49,782 nucleotides of DNA from Desulfuromonas sp. KJ2020 (GTDB lineage: Bacteria; Desulfobacterota; Desulfuromonadia; Desulfuromonadales; SZUA-540). Below are positions 35,049 through 43,348 of this stretch, one piece after another. Location: the NCBI RefSeq assembly GCF_024197615.1, contig NZ_JAKUKE010000001.1, forward strand, positions 344,675 through 394,456. Direction: 5' to 3'. The notes beneath the pieces were generated by a model. That model ran no database searches and was not told where the DNA came from. It saw only the letters and a program-made list of their open reading frames with translations. The position numbers and the translations under genes are program-made. Every line of letters starts with the position of its first letter. Positions within the stretch are counted from its first letter, which is position 1.

Positions 35049-35924
35049 ATGGATAGAATCGTCATTATCGGTTGCGGCGATATCGGTCGCCGCGTCGCCC
35101 GCCGGGCCTTGGCTCAGGGGCAACAGGTACACGGCCTGGTGCGGGAAGAGGAAAAAGGCCAGGCCCTGGCCGCAGCAGGGATTGCCCCCCTCGTCGGCCA
35201 CCTCGACGACCCCGAATCGCTCACCGGGCTGCCGCTGGCCGGCGCCGGCCTCTTTTACTTTGCGCCGCCGCCGGGGGGCGGCTTCAGCGATCCGCGGGTA
35301 CGGAACTTTCTGGCCGCCATCGCGCCGGGGCAGGGACCAGCCAAAATCGTCTACATCAGCACCAGCGGCGTCTACGGCGACTGCGGCGACAAACTGGTGA
35401 CGGAAGAGACGCCGCCCAACCCGCAGACCTCGCGGGCCAGGCGCCGCCTCGACGCTGAAAACGCCTTCCTCGCCTGGGGAAAAGAGCATCGGGTTCCTGT
35501 GGTCATCCTGCGTGTCACCGGCATCTACGGCCCGGGGCGTCTCCCTGTCGCCCGCCTGACGGAGGGGCACCCCCTGCTGCGGGAAGAGGAGTGCAAACCG
35601 ACCAACCGTATCCACGCTGAAGATCTGGCCCGCGTCTGTCTGGCCGCCATGGACAAGGGCGAGGCTGGCGACATCTTCAACGTCTGCGACGGCCAGGGCG
35701 GTACCATGACCCAATACTTTCTGGCCGTGGCCGATCTTCTCAGCCTGCCTCAGCCGAAGCAGATCCCCATGGCGGAAGCCCGTCAGGTCATGGCGCCCTT
35801 GATGATCTCCTACCTCAGCGAATCCCGGCGCATGGACAACCGCAAGATGCTGGAGAAGCTTGAGATCCGGCTCGATTATCCGACTCTTGCCGAAGGGCTG
35901 CAAGCCTGCCTCGATGAGAATTGA
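35049..35924 (+). CDS. NAD(P)-binding epimerase/SDR-like protein
   Basis: A 291-residue extended-SDR (YeeZ-like) protein. The N-terminal Rossmann motif is IIGCGDIGRRVARRAL; ISTSGVYGDCGD supplies the Ser region, but the Tyr-x3-Lys pair expected after it is replaced by RARRRLDAENAFL, so dehydrogenase activity is uncertain. RVTGIYGPGRLP and NRIHAEDLARVC are typical of the family. Start: ATG 35049 has AGGA 8 nt ahead; an ATG three codons upstream overlaps that site. Only 6 bp separate it from the DUF2835 gene. Substrate unknown. Confidence 0.85.
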   Translation: MDRIVIIGCGDIGRRVARRALAQGQQVHGLVREEEKGQALAAAGIAPLVGHLDDPESLTGLPLAGAGLFYFAPPPGGGFSDPRVRNFLAAIAPGQGPAKIVYISTSGVYGDCGDKLVTEETPPNPQTSRARRRLDAENAFLAWGKEHRVPVVILRVTGIYGPGRLPVARLTEGHPLLREEECKPTNRIHAEDLARVCLAAMDKGEAGDIFNVCDGQGGTMTQYFLAVADLLSLPQPKQIPMAEARQVMAPLMISYLSESRRMDNRKMLEKLEIRLDYPTLAEGLQACLDEN

Positions 35925-35930
35925 GCTGCC

Positions 35931-36152
35931 ATGCCCCGCTGCCGCTTCTCCCTCCATATCGACCGCCAGCAGTTTCTGCGCTACTACCAGGGGCAGGTTC
36001 AACAGATTCTGGTGACCACGGAGGAAGGCCCGCGGGTGCAGTTTCCGGCCGCGCATCTGCGGCCCTTTTTGAGCGAACGGGGGATTCAGGGACGTTTTGC
36101 CCTGTATTATGACGAAGGCGGCAAGTTCGTGCGCCTGGAGAGGATAGCCTGA
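35931..36152 (+). CDS. DUF2835 family protein
   Basis: A 73-residue protein matching the small DUF2835 family: the pattern F-L-YYQG near residue 17, VQFPAAHLRPFL, and GIQGRFALYYDEGGKFVRLERI fill the entire length. No role is known. The start has only GAG ahead, but 6-bp spacing from the upstream stop suggests coupled translation. Its stop overlaps the start of the next gene. Confidence 0.8.
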   Translation: MPRCRFSLHIDRQQFLRYYQGQVQQILVTTEEGPRVQFPAAHLRPFLSERGIQGRFALYYDEGGKFVRLERIA

Positions 36153-36334
36153 TGGGAAACCCGACCGGCTCCGATGGAGACGATGAGCTGATCTGCTATT
36201 GCTTTCGCCACAGCCGCGGCGATATCCGCGAGGATGTGCGCCGACACGGCCACTCCACCATCCTCACCGCCGTTCGGCAGGCCCACCGGGAAGGACGCTG
36301 CCGCTGCGACACTCTGCATCCGCAGGGGCGTTGA
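36152..36334 (+). CDS. Small BFD-like [2Fe-2S] protein
   Basis: A 60-residue protein with CYC near residue 16 (ELICYCFRHSRGDI) and CRC near residue 50 (REGRCRCDTLHPQGR). Two CxC pairs about 32 residues apart with the intervening helices match the bacterioferritin-associated ferredoxin (BFD)-like fold, here shaped like the CopZ N-terminal or rubredoxin-associated variety where C-x-C is followed by NP-G. GGAGAGGATAG precedes the ATG. Probably a cytoplasmic electron carrier. The start overlaps the DUF2835 stop. Confidence 0.65.
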   Translation: MGNPTGSDGDDELICYCFRHSRGDIREDVRRHGHSTILTAVRQAHREGRCRCDTLHPQGR

Positions 36335-36392
36335 TGTCTCGGCGATATTCGCCAGGTGGCGGAGGAGGAAAACAAGGAGAGATAAAAGAGAA

Positions 36393-36420
36393 CGGGGGAG
36401 ATGGTTACCCATCTCCCCCG
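36393..36420 (-). terminator. Intrinsic terminator of the 36449 gene
   Basis: A 12-bp perfect stem (36393-36404 with 36409-36420, arms CGGGGGAGATGG and complement), loop TTAC. On the minus strand it is followed by a T-rich stretch (TTCTCTTTT), so it ends the minus-strand gene; on the plus strand it may stop the pepN set. Confidence 0.75.
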
Positions 36421-36448
36421 CTTTGTGCATGGTTCCGACTGTCTCGAT

Positions 36449-36769
36449 TTACTGAGCCGTTTCCGTGGTTTCATGGGTGGAAGGATCACGCAGCTGGATA
36501 CGATCACGGGTGCTGTCCTTGTCCGCGATACCGTCGCCGGTCTGCTCAGCCGCACCCGTTTTGTTCTCATAGCGATACTGGTTCTGATGCTGGTAACGAT
36601 TCTGTGACTGAGACTTGGTCATGGAACCGGCGCCGTTCATCGAACCGGCCTGCGAGCGTGAAGCCCCCTGGCCTCCCTGACCCCCTTTAGCCAGTGCGGC
36701 GCCAGGACCGGCCACGGCAACACACACCACCAAACCACCAATGAGCATTACTTTTTTCGCATTCATCAT
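36449..36769 (-). CDS. Small exported Gln/Ser/Gly-rich protein
   Basis: A 106-residue protein. MMNAKKVMLIGGLVVCVAVA and the following GPGAALA form a signal peptide. The mature chain is low-complexity: Gly-Gln repeats (GGQGGQGASRSQ), Gln/Asn/Tyr repeats (QNRYQHQNQYRYEN) and an acidic tail. GGGAGG lies 4 nt before the ATG. It has its own terminator downstream and a 16-bp palindrome upstream, so it looks like a regulated single gene. No family recognised. Confidence 0.7.
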   Translation of the reverse strand: MMNAKKVMLIGGLVVCVAVAGPGAALAKGGQGGQGASRSQAGSMNGAGSMTKSQSQNRYQHQNQYRYENKTGAAEQTGDGIADKDSTRDRIQLRDPSTHETTETAQ

Positions 36770-36803
36770 TTACCTCCCTCTTTCCTTCGTTAATGTTTTT
36801 ATG

Positions 36804-36819
36804 CGGATGAGATCATCCG
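36804..36819. promoter_or_regulatory. 16-bp palindrome, candidate operator
   Basis: CGGATGA-GA-TCATCCG is a near-perfect palindrome 35 bp before the start of the 36449-36769 gene. It probably binds a dimeric regulator; none can be named. Confidence 0.4.
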
Positions 36820-36916
36820 TGGAATTGTCAATTTAGACGGTGCCGACCCTCCAAGGTTTACCTGTTGAGGAAAAAAAGTTTTTACGTCCTCCCGCTCGGC
36901 AGGTCATTTTCACGAC

Positions 36917-36946
36917 TTGCCCCCATCCCCCAATACCTGTTATAGA
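36917..36946 (+). promoter_or_regulatory. Candidate promoter of the radical SAM fusion gene
   Basis: TTGCCC (36917-36922) and TATAGA (36941-36946) with an 18-bp spacer, about 58 nt before the start codon. The element CTGTTATAGAT around the -10 recurs ahead of hcp (48039-48049). Confidence 0.35.
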
Positions 36947-37003
36947 TGAAACCTTTCCCAACACCCCTTTCCCGTTAGGTTTTGACGCTTTCAGGAGCCC
37001 ACT

Positions 37004-40000
37004 ATGTCCTTTGATCCCTCCCAGTGGACACGCTGCGCGTTCGAGAACGTGCCTATTTACGTCCGTGGCGACCAACCCTGCTGGTTCGTGCCCAATCGCG
37101 CCGGCGACGAACTTTTGCAGCGCTGGCAGCGGGGAGAAGCCCCCCCCAGCTCGCTAGAGGCTGAACGGTTTCGGCAGAGGCTGCCGGACCATCAAGACGC
37201 TGGCTACGTCGGCCGTGGCGCCATCCTTAAGACCGAACATTTGCGGGAACTGTGGTTTCACCTGACCAACCGCTGCAACCTGGCCTGCCGCCATTGTCTG
37301 TTCGCCTCCGGACCAGAGGCGGCCGACGAACTTTCCCTGGAGGACGTGACACAGCTGGCCGCCGAGGCGGTGGATCTCGGCTGCCGGGTCTTTGCCCTCA
37401 CCGGCGGCGAGCCTCTTAGCCACCCCCACTTCAGCGCCATCGTCCGTGACCTGCTGGCCTACCGGGACACCCAGGTCGTCGTGCTGACCAACGGCCTGCA
37501 GCTATCCAGCCACCTGGAGACCGCCGACTGGGATCTCTCCCGTTTTCATCTGCAGGTCAGCGTCGACGGTCTGGAAGAGCGACACGACCGCCTCCGGGGC
37601 AAGGGGACCTTTGCCGCCCTCGGCGCCGAGCTAGCGTGGCTGAAAGCCCGGAAACTCCCCTTCACCCTCTCCATGTGCGTCGAGCGCGAGAATGTCGCCG
37701 ATATGCCGGCGCTCATCGATTATGCCGCCGACGTCGGCGCCGCCACCGTCCATTTTCTCTGGTACTTCGTGCGCGGCCGCGCCGGGGCTGAAGGCTTAGT
37801 CCCCCCGAGCGAACTCTTCCATCATCTGCGCCTCGCCTCCGAGCGCGCCAAAGCCCGCGGCCTCCGCATCGACAACCTGGAGGCGCTGCGCACCCAGGCC
37901 TTCGCCCCCGTCGGCACCTTCCACGACGGCAGCAACAGCGGCTGGGAATCCGTCGCCGTCGGCCCCGACCGCCGCCTTTATCCCTCGGCCGCCACCGTCG
38001 GCCTGAAAGAGCTGGCCACCGATCTTTCCCAAGGTTTGGCGACGGCCTGGCGCCAGGGCGAATCTCTGCGACAGCTGCGAGAGGCCACGGCGGCCACACT
38101 CCCCTCCCCCTGGCGATTTTTTACGGGCGGGGGCGATGCCGATCACAGCTTTCTCCGTGGCGGATGCTTTGCAGGAGATGACCCCTATGTGCCGCTGTAC
38201 GAGAACATCCTGCTTTGGCTTATCGCCTCAGAGGCCGAGCCCAGCCGCGACGATGACAGACCGAGCCTACGCCTGAAGATGGGGGATGTGCTGGAGAGCT
38301 GCGGAGCCCATGGTGCTGTCGCCCTCACCCACGCCAACTGCCTGCTGTCCCTGGCCAATCACGACAGCCGCCGCGTCGTCAAAGACTTTTACGCCGCGGC
38401 GGTGGGTGACAGCAAAACGGAGATTCTTAATCCCGTCTGTTATGACAAGGACCTTATCGCCCACATCCCGGCCGAGTTCCGCTTTCGTGGCTACGGCTGC
38501 GGCAGCCCGGTGCTGGACGCCGGCCTGCAACCAGGGGAGACGGTGGTCGATCTCGGCTGCGGCGGCGGGGTTGAATGCTTTATCGCAGCCCGCCTGGTCG
38601 GCGCGACAGGCCGGGTCATAGGGGTCGACATGCTCGAACCCATGCTCGCACTGGCCCAAAAAGGAGCGCGGGGCGTCCGGGTCAACCTCGGCTACGACAA
38701 CCTGACCTTTGAAAAAGGCTATCTGGAAGAACTGCCTCTGGCTGAAAATAGTGCCGACGTCATCCTCTCCAACTGCGTCCTGAACCTCTCCAGTCACAAG
38801 CGGCGGACCTTTGCCGGCATCGTCCGCGCCCTGAAACCCGGCGGCCGTCTCGTCGTGGCCGATGTGGTGTGCGACCGCGAGCCCGGCGGCGCTATCCGCA
38901 ACGACACCACCCTGCACGGCGAATGCATCGGCGGCGCCCTCAGCCAGCAAGATCTGGTCGGGTTGCTGGAAGAAGCTGGCTTCGCCCACATTCGCCTGAT
39001 CAAACGCTTCCCCTATCGCACCGTGCAGGGGCACCCTTTCTTCTCCTTGACCTTCGAGGCCCGCAAACCTGCGGCCGCTGCCACGGTGCGGGCCATGTAC
39101 CGCGGCCCCTTCGCCAGCGTCATCACCAGCAGCGGCCAGACCCTCACCGTCGGTACAGAGATGGAGATTGCCGCCAGCGAGGCAGCCCAGCTGGGCGAGC
39201 AGCTATTCGTCTTCGACACCCAGGGGGCTGTCAGCAACCTTGATCTCGGGGCCGGCTGCGGCTGCGCTCTGCCGCCGGAAACCCGGACCGATCAAACGGG
39301 GGTTCAGCTTTCGGCGCCGCGCACGATGAAATATGGCAGCGGCTGCATGGTCTGCGGCGCTCCCCTCGACTACTTTCCGCAGGAGCGCCCCGCCACCTGC
39401 ACCTATTGCGGCCAGAGTTTTGCCGCCAACGCCAGCTGCACACACGGTCATTTCGTCTGCGACGGCTGCCATTCACAGGACGCCCTGCAGGTCATTGAGC
39501 AGATTTGCCTGGAGAGCCGCGAAACGGATCTGCTCGCCCTCTTCGACCGCATCCGTCGGCACCCGGCCATTCCCACCCACGGCCCCGAACACCATGCCTT
39601 GGTGCCGGCTGTCATCCTCACTACCTTTGGCAATCTCGGCGGGCCTATCTCCCCTGACCAGATCCGGGCCGGCATCCAGCGTGGCAGCAGGGTCCTTGGC
39701 GGCAGTTGCGCCTTCCTCGGCACCTGCGGCGCCGCCACCGGGGTCGGCGTCGCCTTCAGCCTTCTGCTTGAGGCCAATCCCCTCAAGGGAACACAGCGTC
39801 AGCAGGTTCAGCAGCTGACCCAGGAGGTGCTCGCCCGCATCGCGGCTCTGAAAGCGCCTCGCTGCTGCCGGCGCGACGGCTGGGTCGCCCTGCGAGCCGC
39901 AGCCGAGCTGTCGGCGCCGCTGCTGTCCATCCCACTGCGGGCCGAGGCCGTCATCGGCTGCCGCCAGCAGGCCGACAATCGCGAATGCATCGGTCAAAAC

Positions 40001-40054
40001 TGTCCCCTTCATGCAAACCATCGGCAAGTTCCCCGCCAGGCCCATCCCGACTGA
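37004..40054 (+). CDS. Radical SAM / ArsM-like methyltransferase / DUF5714 fusion protein
   Basis: 1016 residues in three parts. (1) Radical SAM domain, about 80-330: cluster motif CNLACRHC with Cys91, 95, 98, GGEP at 134-137; in the PDRRLYPS stretch (322-329) the Cys usual in SPASM proteins is Ser. (2) Class I methyltransferase, about 470-690, resembling arsenite methyltransferase Ars[14 protein letters not shown] (514-526), and counterparts of all three arsenic-binding Cys: Cys499 in GYGCGSP, Cys591 in SNCVLNLS, Cys641 in HGECIGGAL. (3) Cys-rich DUF5714-type domain, about 775-1005: [30 protein letters not shown] precedes the ATG. It is alone between its promoter and a terminator, upstream of feo. 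No ars gene is adjacent. Function unknown; thiol- or arsenic-directed methylation coupled to radical chemistry is an inference. Confidence 0.88.
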   Translation: MSFDPSQWTRCAFENVPIYVRGDQPCWFVPNRAGDELLQRWQRGEAPPSSLEAERFRQRLPDHQDAGYVGRGAILKTEHLRELWFHLTNRCNLACRHCLFASGPEAADELSLEDVTQLAAEAVDLGCRVFALTGGEPLSHPHFSAIVRDLLAYRDTQVVVLTNGLQLSSHLETADWDLSRFHLQVSVDGLEERHDRLRGKGTFAALGAELAWLKARKLPFTLSMCVERENVADMPALIDYAADVGAATVHFLWYFVRGRAGAEGLVPPSELFHHLRLASERAKARGLRIDNLEALRTQAFAPVGTFHDGSNSGWESVAVGPDRRLYPSAATVGLKELATDLSQGLATAWRQGESLRQLREATAATLPSPWRFFTGGGDADHSFLRGGCFAGDDPYVPLYENILLWLIASEAEPSRDDDRPSLRLKMGDVLESCGAHGAVALTHANCLLSLANHDSRRVVKDFYAAAVGDSKTEILNPVCYDKDLIAHIPAEFRFRGYGCGSPVLDAGLQPGETVVDLGCGGGVECFIAARLVGATGRVIGVDMLEPMLALAQKGARGVRVNLGYDNLTFEKGYLEELPLAENSADVILSNCVLNLSSHKRRTFAGIVRALKPGGRLVVADVVCDREPGGAIRNDTTLHGECIGGALSQQDLVGLLEEAGFAHIRLIKRFPYRTVQGHPFFSLTFEARKPAAAATVRAMYRGPFASVITSSGQTLTVGTEMEIAASEAAQLGEQLFVFDTQGAVSNLDLGAGCGCALPPETRTDQTGVQLSAPRTMKYGSGCMVCGAPLDYFPQERPATCTYCGQSFAANASCTHGHFVCDGCHSQDALQVIEQICLESRETDLLALFDRIRRHPAIPTHGPEHHALVPAVILTTFGNLGGPISPDQIRAGIQRGSRVLGGSCAFLGTCGAATGVGVAFSLLLEANPLKGTQRQQVQQLTQEVLARIAALKAPRCCRRDGWVALRAAAELSAPLLSIPLRAEAVIGCRQQADNRECIGQNCPLHANHRQVPRQAHPD

Positions 40055-40080
40055 AGGCCAGGAGTCCATTCGTAAAAATG

Positions 40081-40120
40081 AAACGAGGCCGCCCCCCAAA
40101 AGGAGACGGCCTCGTTTTTT
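40081..40120. terminator. Intrinsic terminator between radical SAM fusion and feo operon
   Basis: An 11-bp stem (40081-40091 with 40107-40117) with a 15-nt loop, followed by TTTTTT on the plus strand. On the minus strand the stem is followed by a T-rich run too, so it may also end the feo operon, whose last gene stops at 40135. Confidence 0.88.
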
Positions 40121-40134
40121 CGCGCTTCAGTCCA

Positions 40135-40302
40135 TTATTTCCCGCAGCCGCCACACCCCCCGCAACCCGTGCAGGAGTGGATTTCCTGCTGGCAGCGCGG
40201 GCAGCTGCGCCAACCGGGATCACTCAGGGTACAGCCGCACTGGGGACAGCTGCCGGTTTGGGCGGCATGAGCTTTGGCTTTTTTTCCGGCGATTTTCCAC
40301 AT
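40135..40302 (-). CDS. 55-residue zinc-ribbon protein downstream of feoB
   Basis: Starts MWKIAGKKAKAHAAQTGSCP and contains CPQC and CPRC 16 residues apart, a typical zinc-ribbon pair, then a tail of CTGCGGCGGCGK with five further Cys. AGGAGG lies 5 nt before the ATG, which comes 9 nt after the feoB stop, so it is the third gene of the feo operon. Many feoB genes are followed by a small Cys-rich FeoB-associated protein with a membrane helix; this one has a soluble, metal-binding look instead. Role in Fe(II) handling or FeoB control is inferred. Confidence 0.75.
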   Translation of the reverse strand: MWKIAGKKAKAHAAQTGSCPQCGCTLSDPGWRSCPRCQQEIHSCTGCGGCGGCGK

Positions 40303-40311
40303 AAGGACCTC

Positions 40312-42165
40312 CTACAGGACGATCTGGGCCAGGGTGCCGCCGACCAGAAAGGCAAACACCCAGGCACCGGCCCAGATGGACAGGGCTTCTCGCACGCCGC
40401 GCTCCTTGAACAGGATCATGAGGCTGGCGATGCAGGGAACAAAGAGGGTAATCACTACCAGGGAAACGACCACCTGCCAGGGGGACAGGGCCAACTCGGT
40501 CAAGCCGGCGGCGCCGAAATCGCGGCGCACCATGCCCATGACGAAGGCGGTAGCCGCCTCTTTCGGCAGGGACAGCCAACCCTCGGTGAGGGGGGCGAGC
40601 AGCTCCTGCCAGGCTCGCAGACCGCCAGAAATCTGCAGCACGGAGACGCCGAGGGAACCGGCGATGAACCAGACGTAGGCCTCCTTCATGAAGAAGTAGC
40701 TGCGCATCAGGGTCTTGCGCAGGACGTTGCCGGGACGCGGCAGCCGCATGGGCGGCAGGTCGATGAGCAGCGGCGAGCTCTTGCCCGGGATGGCCCGGTT
40801 GAGCACGGTGCCGAGCACGGCCAGGCAGAGAAAGATGGTCAGCGTATAGACCAGGGTCAGCTTCAGTCCCACCGCCGCCAGCATACCGACGATGACGCCG
40901 ATCTGGGCGCTGCAGGGGATGACGAAGTTGAGGATGGCTGTGGCGATGGTGCGCTCGCGCTGGGAGCCGAGGATGCGGGTGGTGATGGTACCCAGCTGCA
41001 CGCAGCCGAAGCCGAGGATGACAGGAATCACCGCGCGGCCGTTGAGACCGATGGCGTTCATGGCTCGGTCGACCACCGTCGCCAGACGGGGAAGATAGCC
41101 CGAATCCTCCAGGATGGAGAGCGCGATATAAAAACCGATCACCAAGGGGAGCAGCAGCCCGAGGAGATAGGTCACCGTCATGGTCAGCACGCCGAACTCA
41201 CCGATGAGCAGCTGGCCCAGCACGGAGCTCTCCGCCACCCAATTGCCGACGAGACCGCGCACCCACGGCTCATAGAGACCCTGCATAAGGGTTTCTTCGG
41301 TGAGTCCGACGACATCGCCGGCCACCCAGACCCCCACCAGCACATAGCAGCCATAGAGCACGGCCAGCAGAATGGGGATGCCCGTCAAAGGATCGAGACA
41401 GAGACGACCGATCCGGCTGCGCAGGCGCCCCGCCTTTTCCGGCCGGGTCACGGCCCGCTCCACCACCTCGTTGGTGCGCTGACGGCGCCACAGATAGATG
41501 CGCTCACGCTCCGCCAAGGGTGCTACCCCGTGCCGGGCGGCCACCACCTCGTCCCCTTCCAGCACCAGCAGCGCTTCAGGGCGCGAATCGATGCGGTCGA
41601 GCAGCTGCAAGGTCGCGGCCTCCACTTCCGGCAGGCAGCGGCCGGGTCGCGCCATGGCGAGGGCGGCATAGGCCTCTTTGAGCCCCTGCCCCTTGACGGC
41701 GGCGGTGCGGATGACCGGTACCCCCAACTCCTCCTCCAGAGCAGGGACATCGATGTCGATACCGAGGGCGGCGGCTTCGTCGCAGAAATTGAGGGCGACG
41801 ATCATCGGCAGCCCCATATCGATAATCTGCTGGGTCAGAAAGAGATCCCGCTCCAGATGGGTGGCATCGACCACGTTGACCACCACATCGGCCCCCAGGA
41901 TGACATCCCGGGCTACCCGCTCCTCATCGTTGAAAGAGGAGACGCCGTAGACGCCAGGGGTATCCATGAGCACGTCGTCCCCCACCCGACCGCTGGTGAT
42001 TTCCACCGTGGTGCCGGGGAAGTTGGAGACGTCGACATACATGCCGCTCCAGCTGCCGAAAAAGATCGATTTACCGACATTCGGATTGCCGGCCAGAACG
42101 ATCCGCCTCTTACCTTCCAGCTCCTCGCCGGCCACCTTGCAACAACTCTGTGACATCACCTGCAT
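40312..42165 (-). CDS. feoB: Ferrous iron transporter FeoB
   Basis: 617 residues. The N-terminal G domain has G1 GNPNVGKS (26-33), switch NFPGTTVE, G3 DTPG (68-71) and G4 NFCD (126-129), followed by the helical GDI region and a membrane domain with two Gate motifs (LGLLLPLVIGFYIAL and FLCLAVLGTVLNR areas). It imports Fe(II) across the inner membrane. In the P-loop helix SIFF replaces the common TLFN. Start: the longest frame runs into feoA with no FeoB similarity; ATG 42165 (or 42156) just precedes a Cys pair (SQSCCKVAGEE) and the G domain. 31 bp separate it from feoA. Confidence 0.95.
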   Translation of the reverse strand: MQVMSQSCCKVAGEELEGKRRIVLAGNPNVGKSIFFGSWSGMYVDVSNFPGTTVEITSGRVGDDVLMDTPGVYGVSSFNDEERVARDVILGADVVVNVVDATHLERDLFLTQQIIDMGLPMIVALNFCDEAAALGIDIDVPALEEELGVPVIRTAAVKGQGLKEAYAALAMARPGRCLPEVEAATLQLLDRIDSRPEALLVLEGDEVVAARHGVAPLAERERIYLWRRQRTNEVVERAVTRPEKAGRLRSRIGRLCLDPLTGIPILLAVLYGCYVLVGVWVAGDVVGLTEETLMQGLYEPWVRGLVGNWVAESSVLGQLLIGEFGVLTMTVTYLLGLLLPLVIGFYIALSILEDSGYLPRLATVVDRAMNAIGLNGRAVIPVILGFGCVQLGTITTRILGSQRERTIATAILNFVIPCSAQIGVIVGMLAAVGLKLTLVYTLTIFLCLAVLGTVLNRAIPGKSSPLLIDLPPMRLPRPGNVLRKTLMRSYFFMKEAYVWFIAGSLGVSVLQISGGLRAWQELLAPLTEGWLSLPKEAATAFVMGMVRRDFGAAGLTELALSPWQVVVSLVVITLFVPCIASLMILFKERGVREALSIWAGAWVFAFLVGGTLAQIVL

Positions 42166-42196
42166 CTCACTTTCTCTGCTGAATTCCGTGGCGCCC

Positions 42197-42415
42197 TTAA
42201 CGAGCCACCCTGATCTGTTTGGCCACCTCACGCCCCAGGGCGATTTCCTGACCACCGTAGCGCAGCACCACCGGCCCCGCCCACAAGCGGGTATCGCAGA
42301 CGACCCGGCACCCCGCCGTGATCCCGAAGCGCAGCAGCTGCACCCGCAGCTGCTCATCGGGGATATTTGCCACCGTCGCCGCCTGCCCACGCTTTAATTC
42401 ACTGAGACACATCAT
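42197..42415 (-). CDS. feoA: FeoA protein
   Basis: A 72-residue SH3-like FeoA protein: LSELKRGQAATVANI, LRFGITAGCRVVCDTR and the closing GGQEIALGREVAKQIRV are typical. It supports FeoB in the cytoplasm. AAGGAG lies 5 nt before ATGATG at 42415. It heads the feo operon and is preceded by a promoter enclosed by Fur-like boxes. Confidence 0.94.
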   Translation of the reverse strand: MMCLSELKRGQAATVANIPDEQLRVQLLRFGITAGCRVVCDTRLWAGPVVLRYGGQEIALGREVAKQIRVAR

Positions 42416-42431
42416 GGAGCTCCTTTTTTGT

Positions 42432-42501
42432 GAAATTGAAAACGGTTTTCAGGTTAATGAGAAACCAGCCCCTTGTCAACAGGAAAATGAAAACCGTTTT
42501 C
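42432..42501 (-). promoter_or_regulatory. feoA promoter flanked by two Fur-like boxes
   Basis: On the minus strand TTGACA (42479-42474), a 17-bp spacer and TAACCT (42456-42451) form a promoter. A 19-bp site at 42483-42501 (GAAAATGAAAACCGTTTTC) matches the Fur consensus GATAATGATAATCATTATC at 14 of 19 positions just upstream of the -35; a second site at 42432-42450 (12 of 19) covers the likely start of transcription. Repression of feoAB by Fur-Fe(II) is expected. The remainder of the 390-bp gap 42416-42805 holds only the sigma54 promoter below. Confidence 0.7.
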
Positions 42502-42720
42502 GTTTTTTGTTTTCAGGGGGAAAGGGACGCTGGACACGGGTTCCGTCAAAAGCCGCAGGGCATTGACGCTAAAAGGCTCTTTAGCCTCAGGCCGGCCACA
42601 GGTGTGTCGCCCAGACCACAGTTAACGGCCGACTCAGGGTCAGGGAAGGACGGTCGACTCTCCACCTAACCGCCTGAAACCTCAAGCCCACATCAAAAAG
42701 TTACGAAAAAACAGGCCTGT

Positions 42721-42737
42721 CTGGCACAGCACTTGCT
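42721..42737 (+). promoter_or_regulatory. Sigma54 (-24/-12) promoter
   Basis: CTGGCACAGCACTTGCT fits the consensus YTGGCACGNNNNTTGCW at every defined base but one. It lies 69 bp before the start of the small exported-protein gene on the same strand, so that gene should need an NtrC-type activator. Confidence 0.78.
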
Positions 42738-42805
42738 CTTGAATCGTTTCGCCGACGGTGACCACACCGGTTCCGTTCTGCAAACCCCGACCCAAGAGGC
42801 GAAAC

Positions 42806-43270
42806 ATGGCTCCCATCATTTCCCGCATGACCGGCGTTTTTTTCTTCGGTGTACTGGCGCTCCTGCTGTCGCTGGTACCCGTTTCAGCCGTGTCTGCCGA
42901 AGACTATGACATCCCTCTGGCTGAAGGTTTTCCCGGCCTCTACCTCGAGACCAAAGGGAATCTGACGGGGCTGAGCTACGCGGCCGATTCCAACGTTACC
43001 TCCTTTTTTGGCGCCAGCTTCCAGCTTGAGGACTCCATCACGGAGGAAGGGACCTTCATCCCCGACGGCAGCTCCCTGTATCTGGAAGAAAAACAGAATT
43101 ATTTCCTGGGAGCAGCCATCGACTGCTGCATCGGCCAGGATGCCCGCCTGACCCTCAATTATCAGTGGAATCCCAAAAACGTCCCCGGCTTTATGGACGG
43201 CGTCAATGACGGCGTCGACACCCTGGACGAGAGCTACCACATTTCTTTCGGTCTGAGCATGGCTTTCTGA
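42806..43270 (+). CDS. Small exported protein, possible outer-membrane protein
   Basis: A 154-residue protein. MAPIISRMTGVFFFGVLALL and the following hydrophobic stretch form a signal peptide ending near SAVSA. The mature part has alternating strands (LYLETKGNLTGLSYAAD, NYFLGAAIDCC, ARLTLNYQW) and ends SFGLSMAF; a terminal Phe after a strand-like stretch is a common signature of beta-barrel proteins, though the chain is short. GAGG lies 6 nt before the ATG; an in-frame ATG 16 codons upstream lacks a site. It is a single gene between a sigma54 promoter and a strong terminator. No family recognised. Confidence 0.72.
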   Translation: MAPIISRMTGVFFFGVLALLLSLVPVSAVSAEDYDIPLAEGFPGLYLETKGNLTGLSYAADSNVTSFFGASFQLEDSITEEGTFIPDGSSLYLEEKQNYFLGAAIDCCIGQDARLTLNYQWNPKNVPGFMDGVNDGVDTLDESYHISFGLSMAF

Positions 43271-43290
43271 CCCGGATCAATACCCCTCCA

Positions 43291-43330
43291 AACAGAAAAG
43301 GCCGGCTCATTGCCGGCCTTTTCTGTTTTT
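43291..43330 (+). terminator. Strong intrinsic terminator
   Basis: A perfect 16-bp stem (43291-43306 with 43312-43327), loop TCATT, followed by TTT. It lies 20 bp after the stop of the exported-protein gene and before the convergent ferredoxin stop. Confidence 0.92.
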
Positions 43331-43348
43331 ATCCCCTGCCACTTTTAC

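Noticed and set aside
33990-36056. Minus-strand open frame of about 690 codons opposite pepN and the epimerase-like gene
   Set aside because: Covers three real plus-strand genes and has no ribosome site or recognisable domain.
39985-42153. Plus-strand open frame of about 720 codons opposite feoB
   Set aside because: Its translation is dominated by Gly, His, Gln and Asp with no motif, and the opposite strand encodes an unmistakable FeoB.
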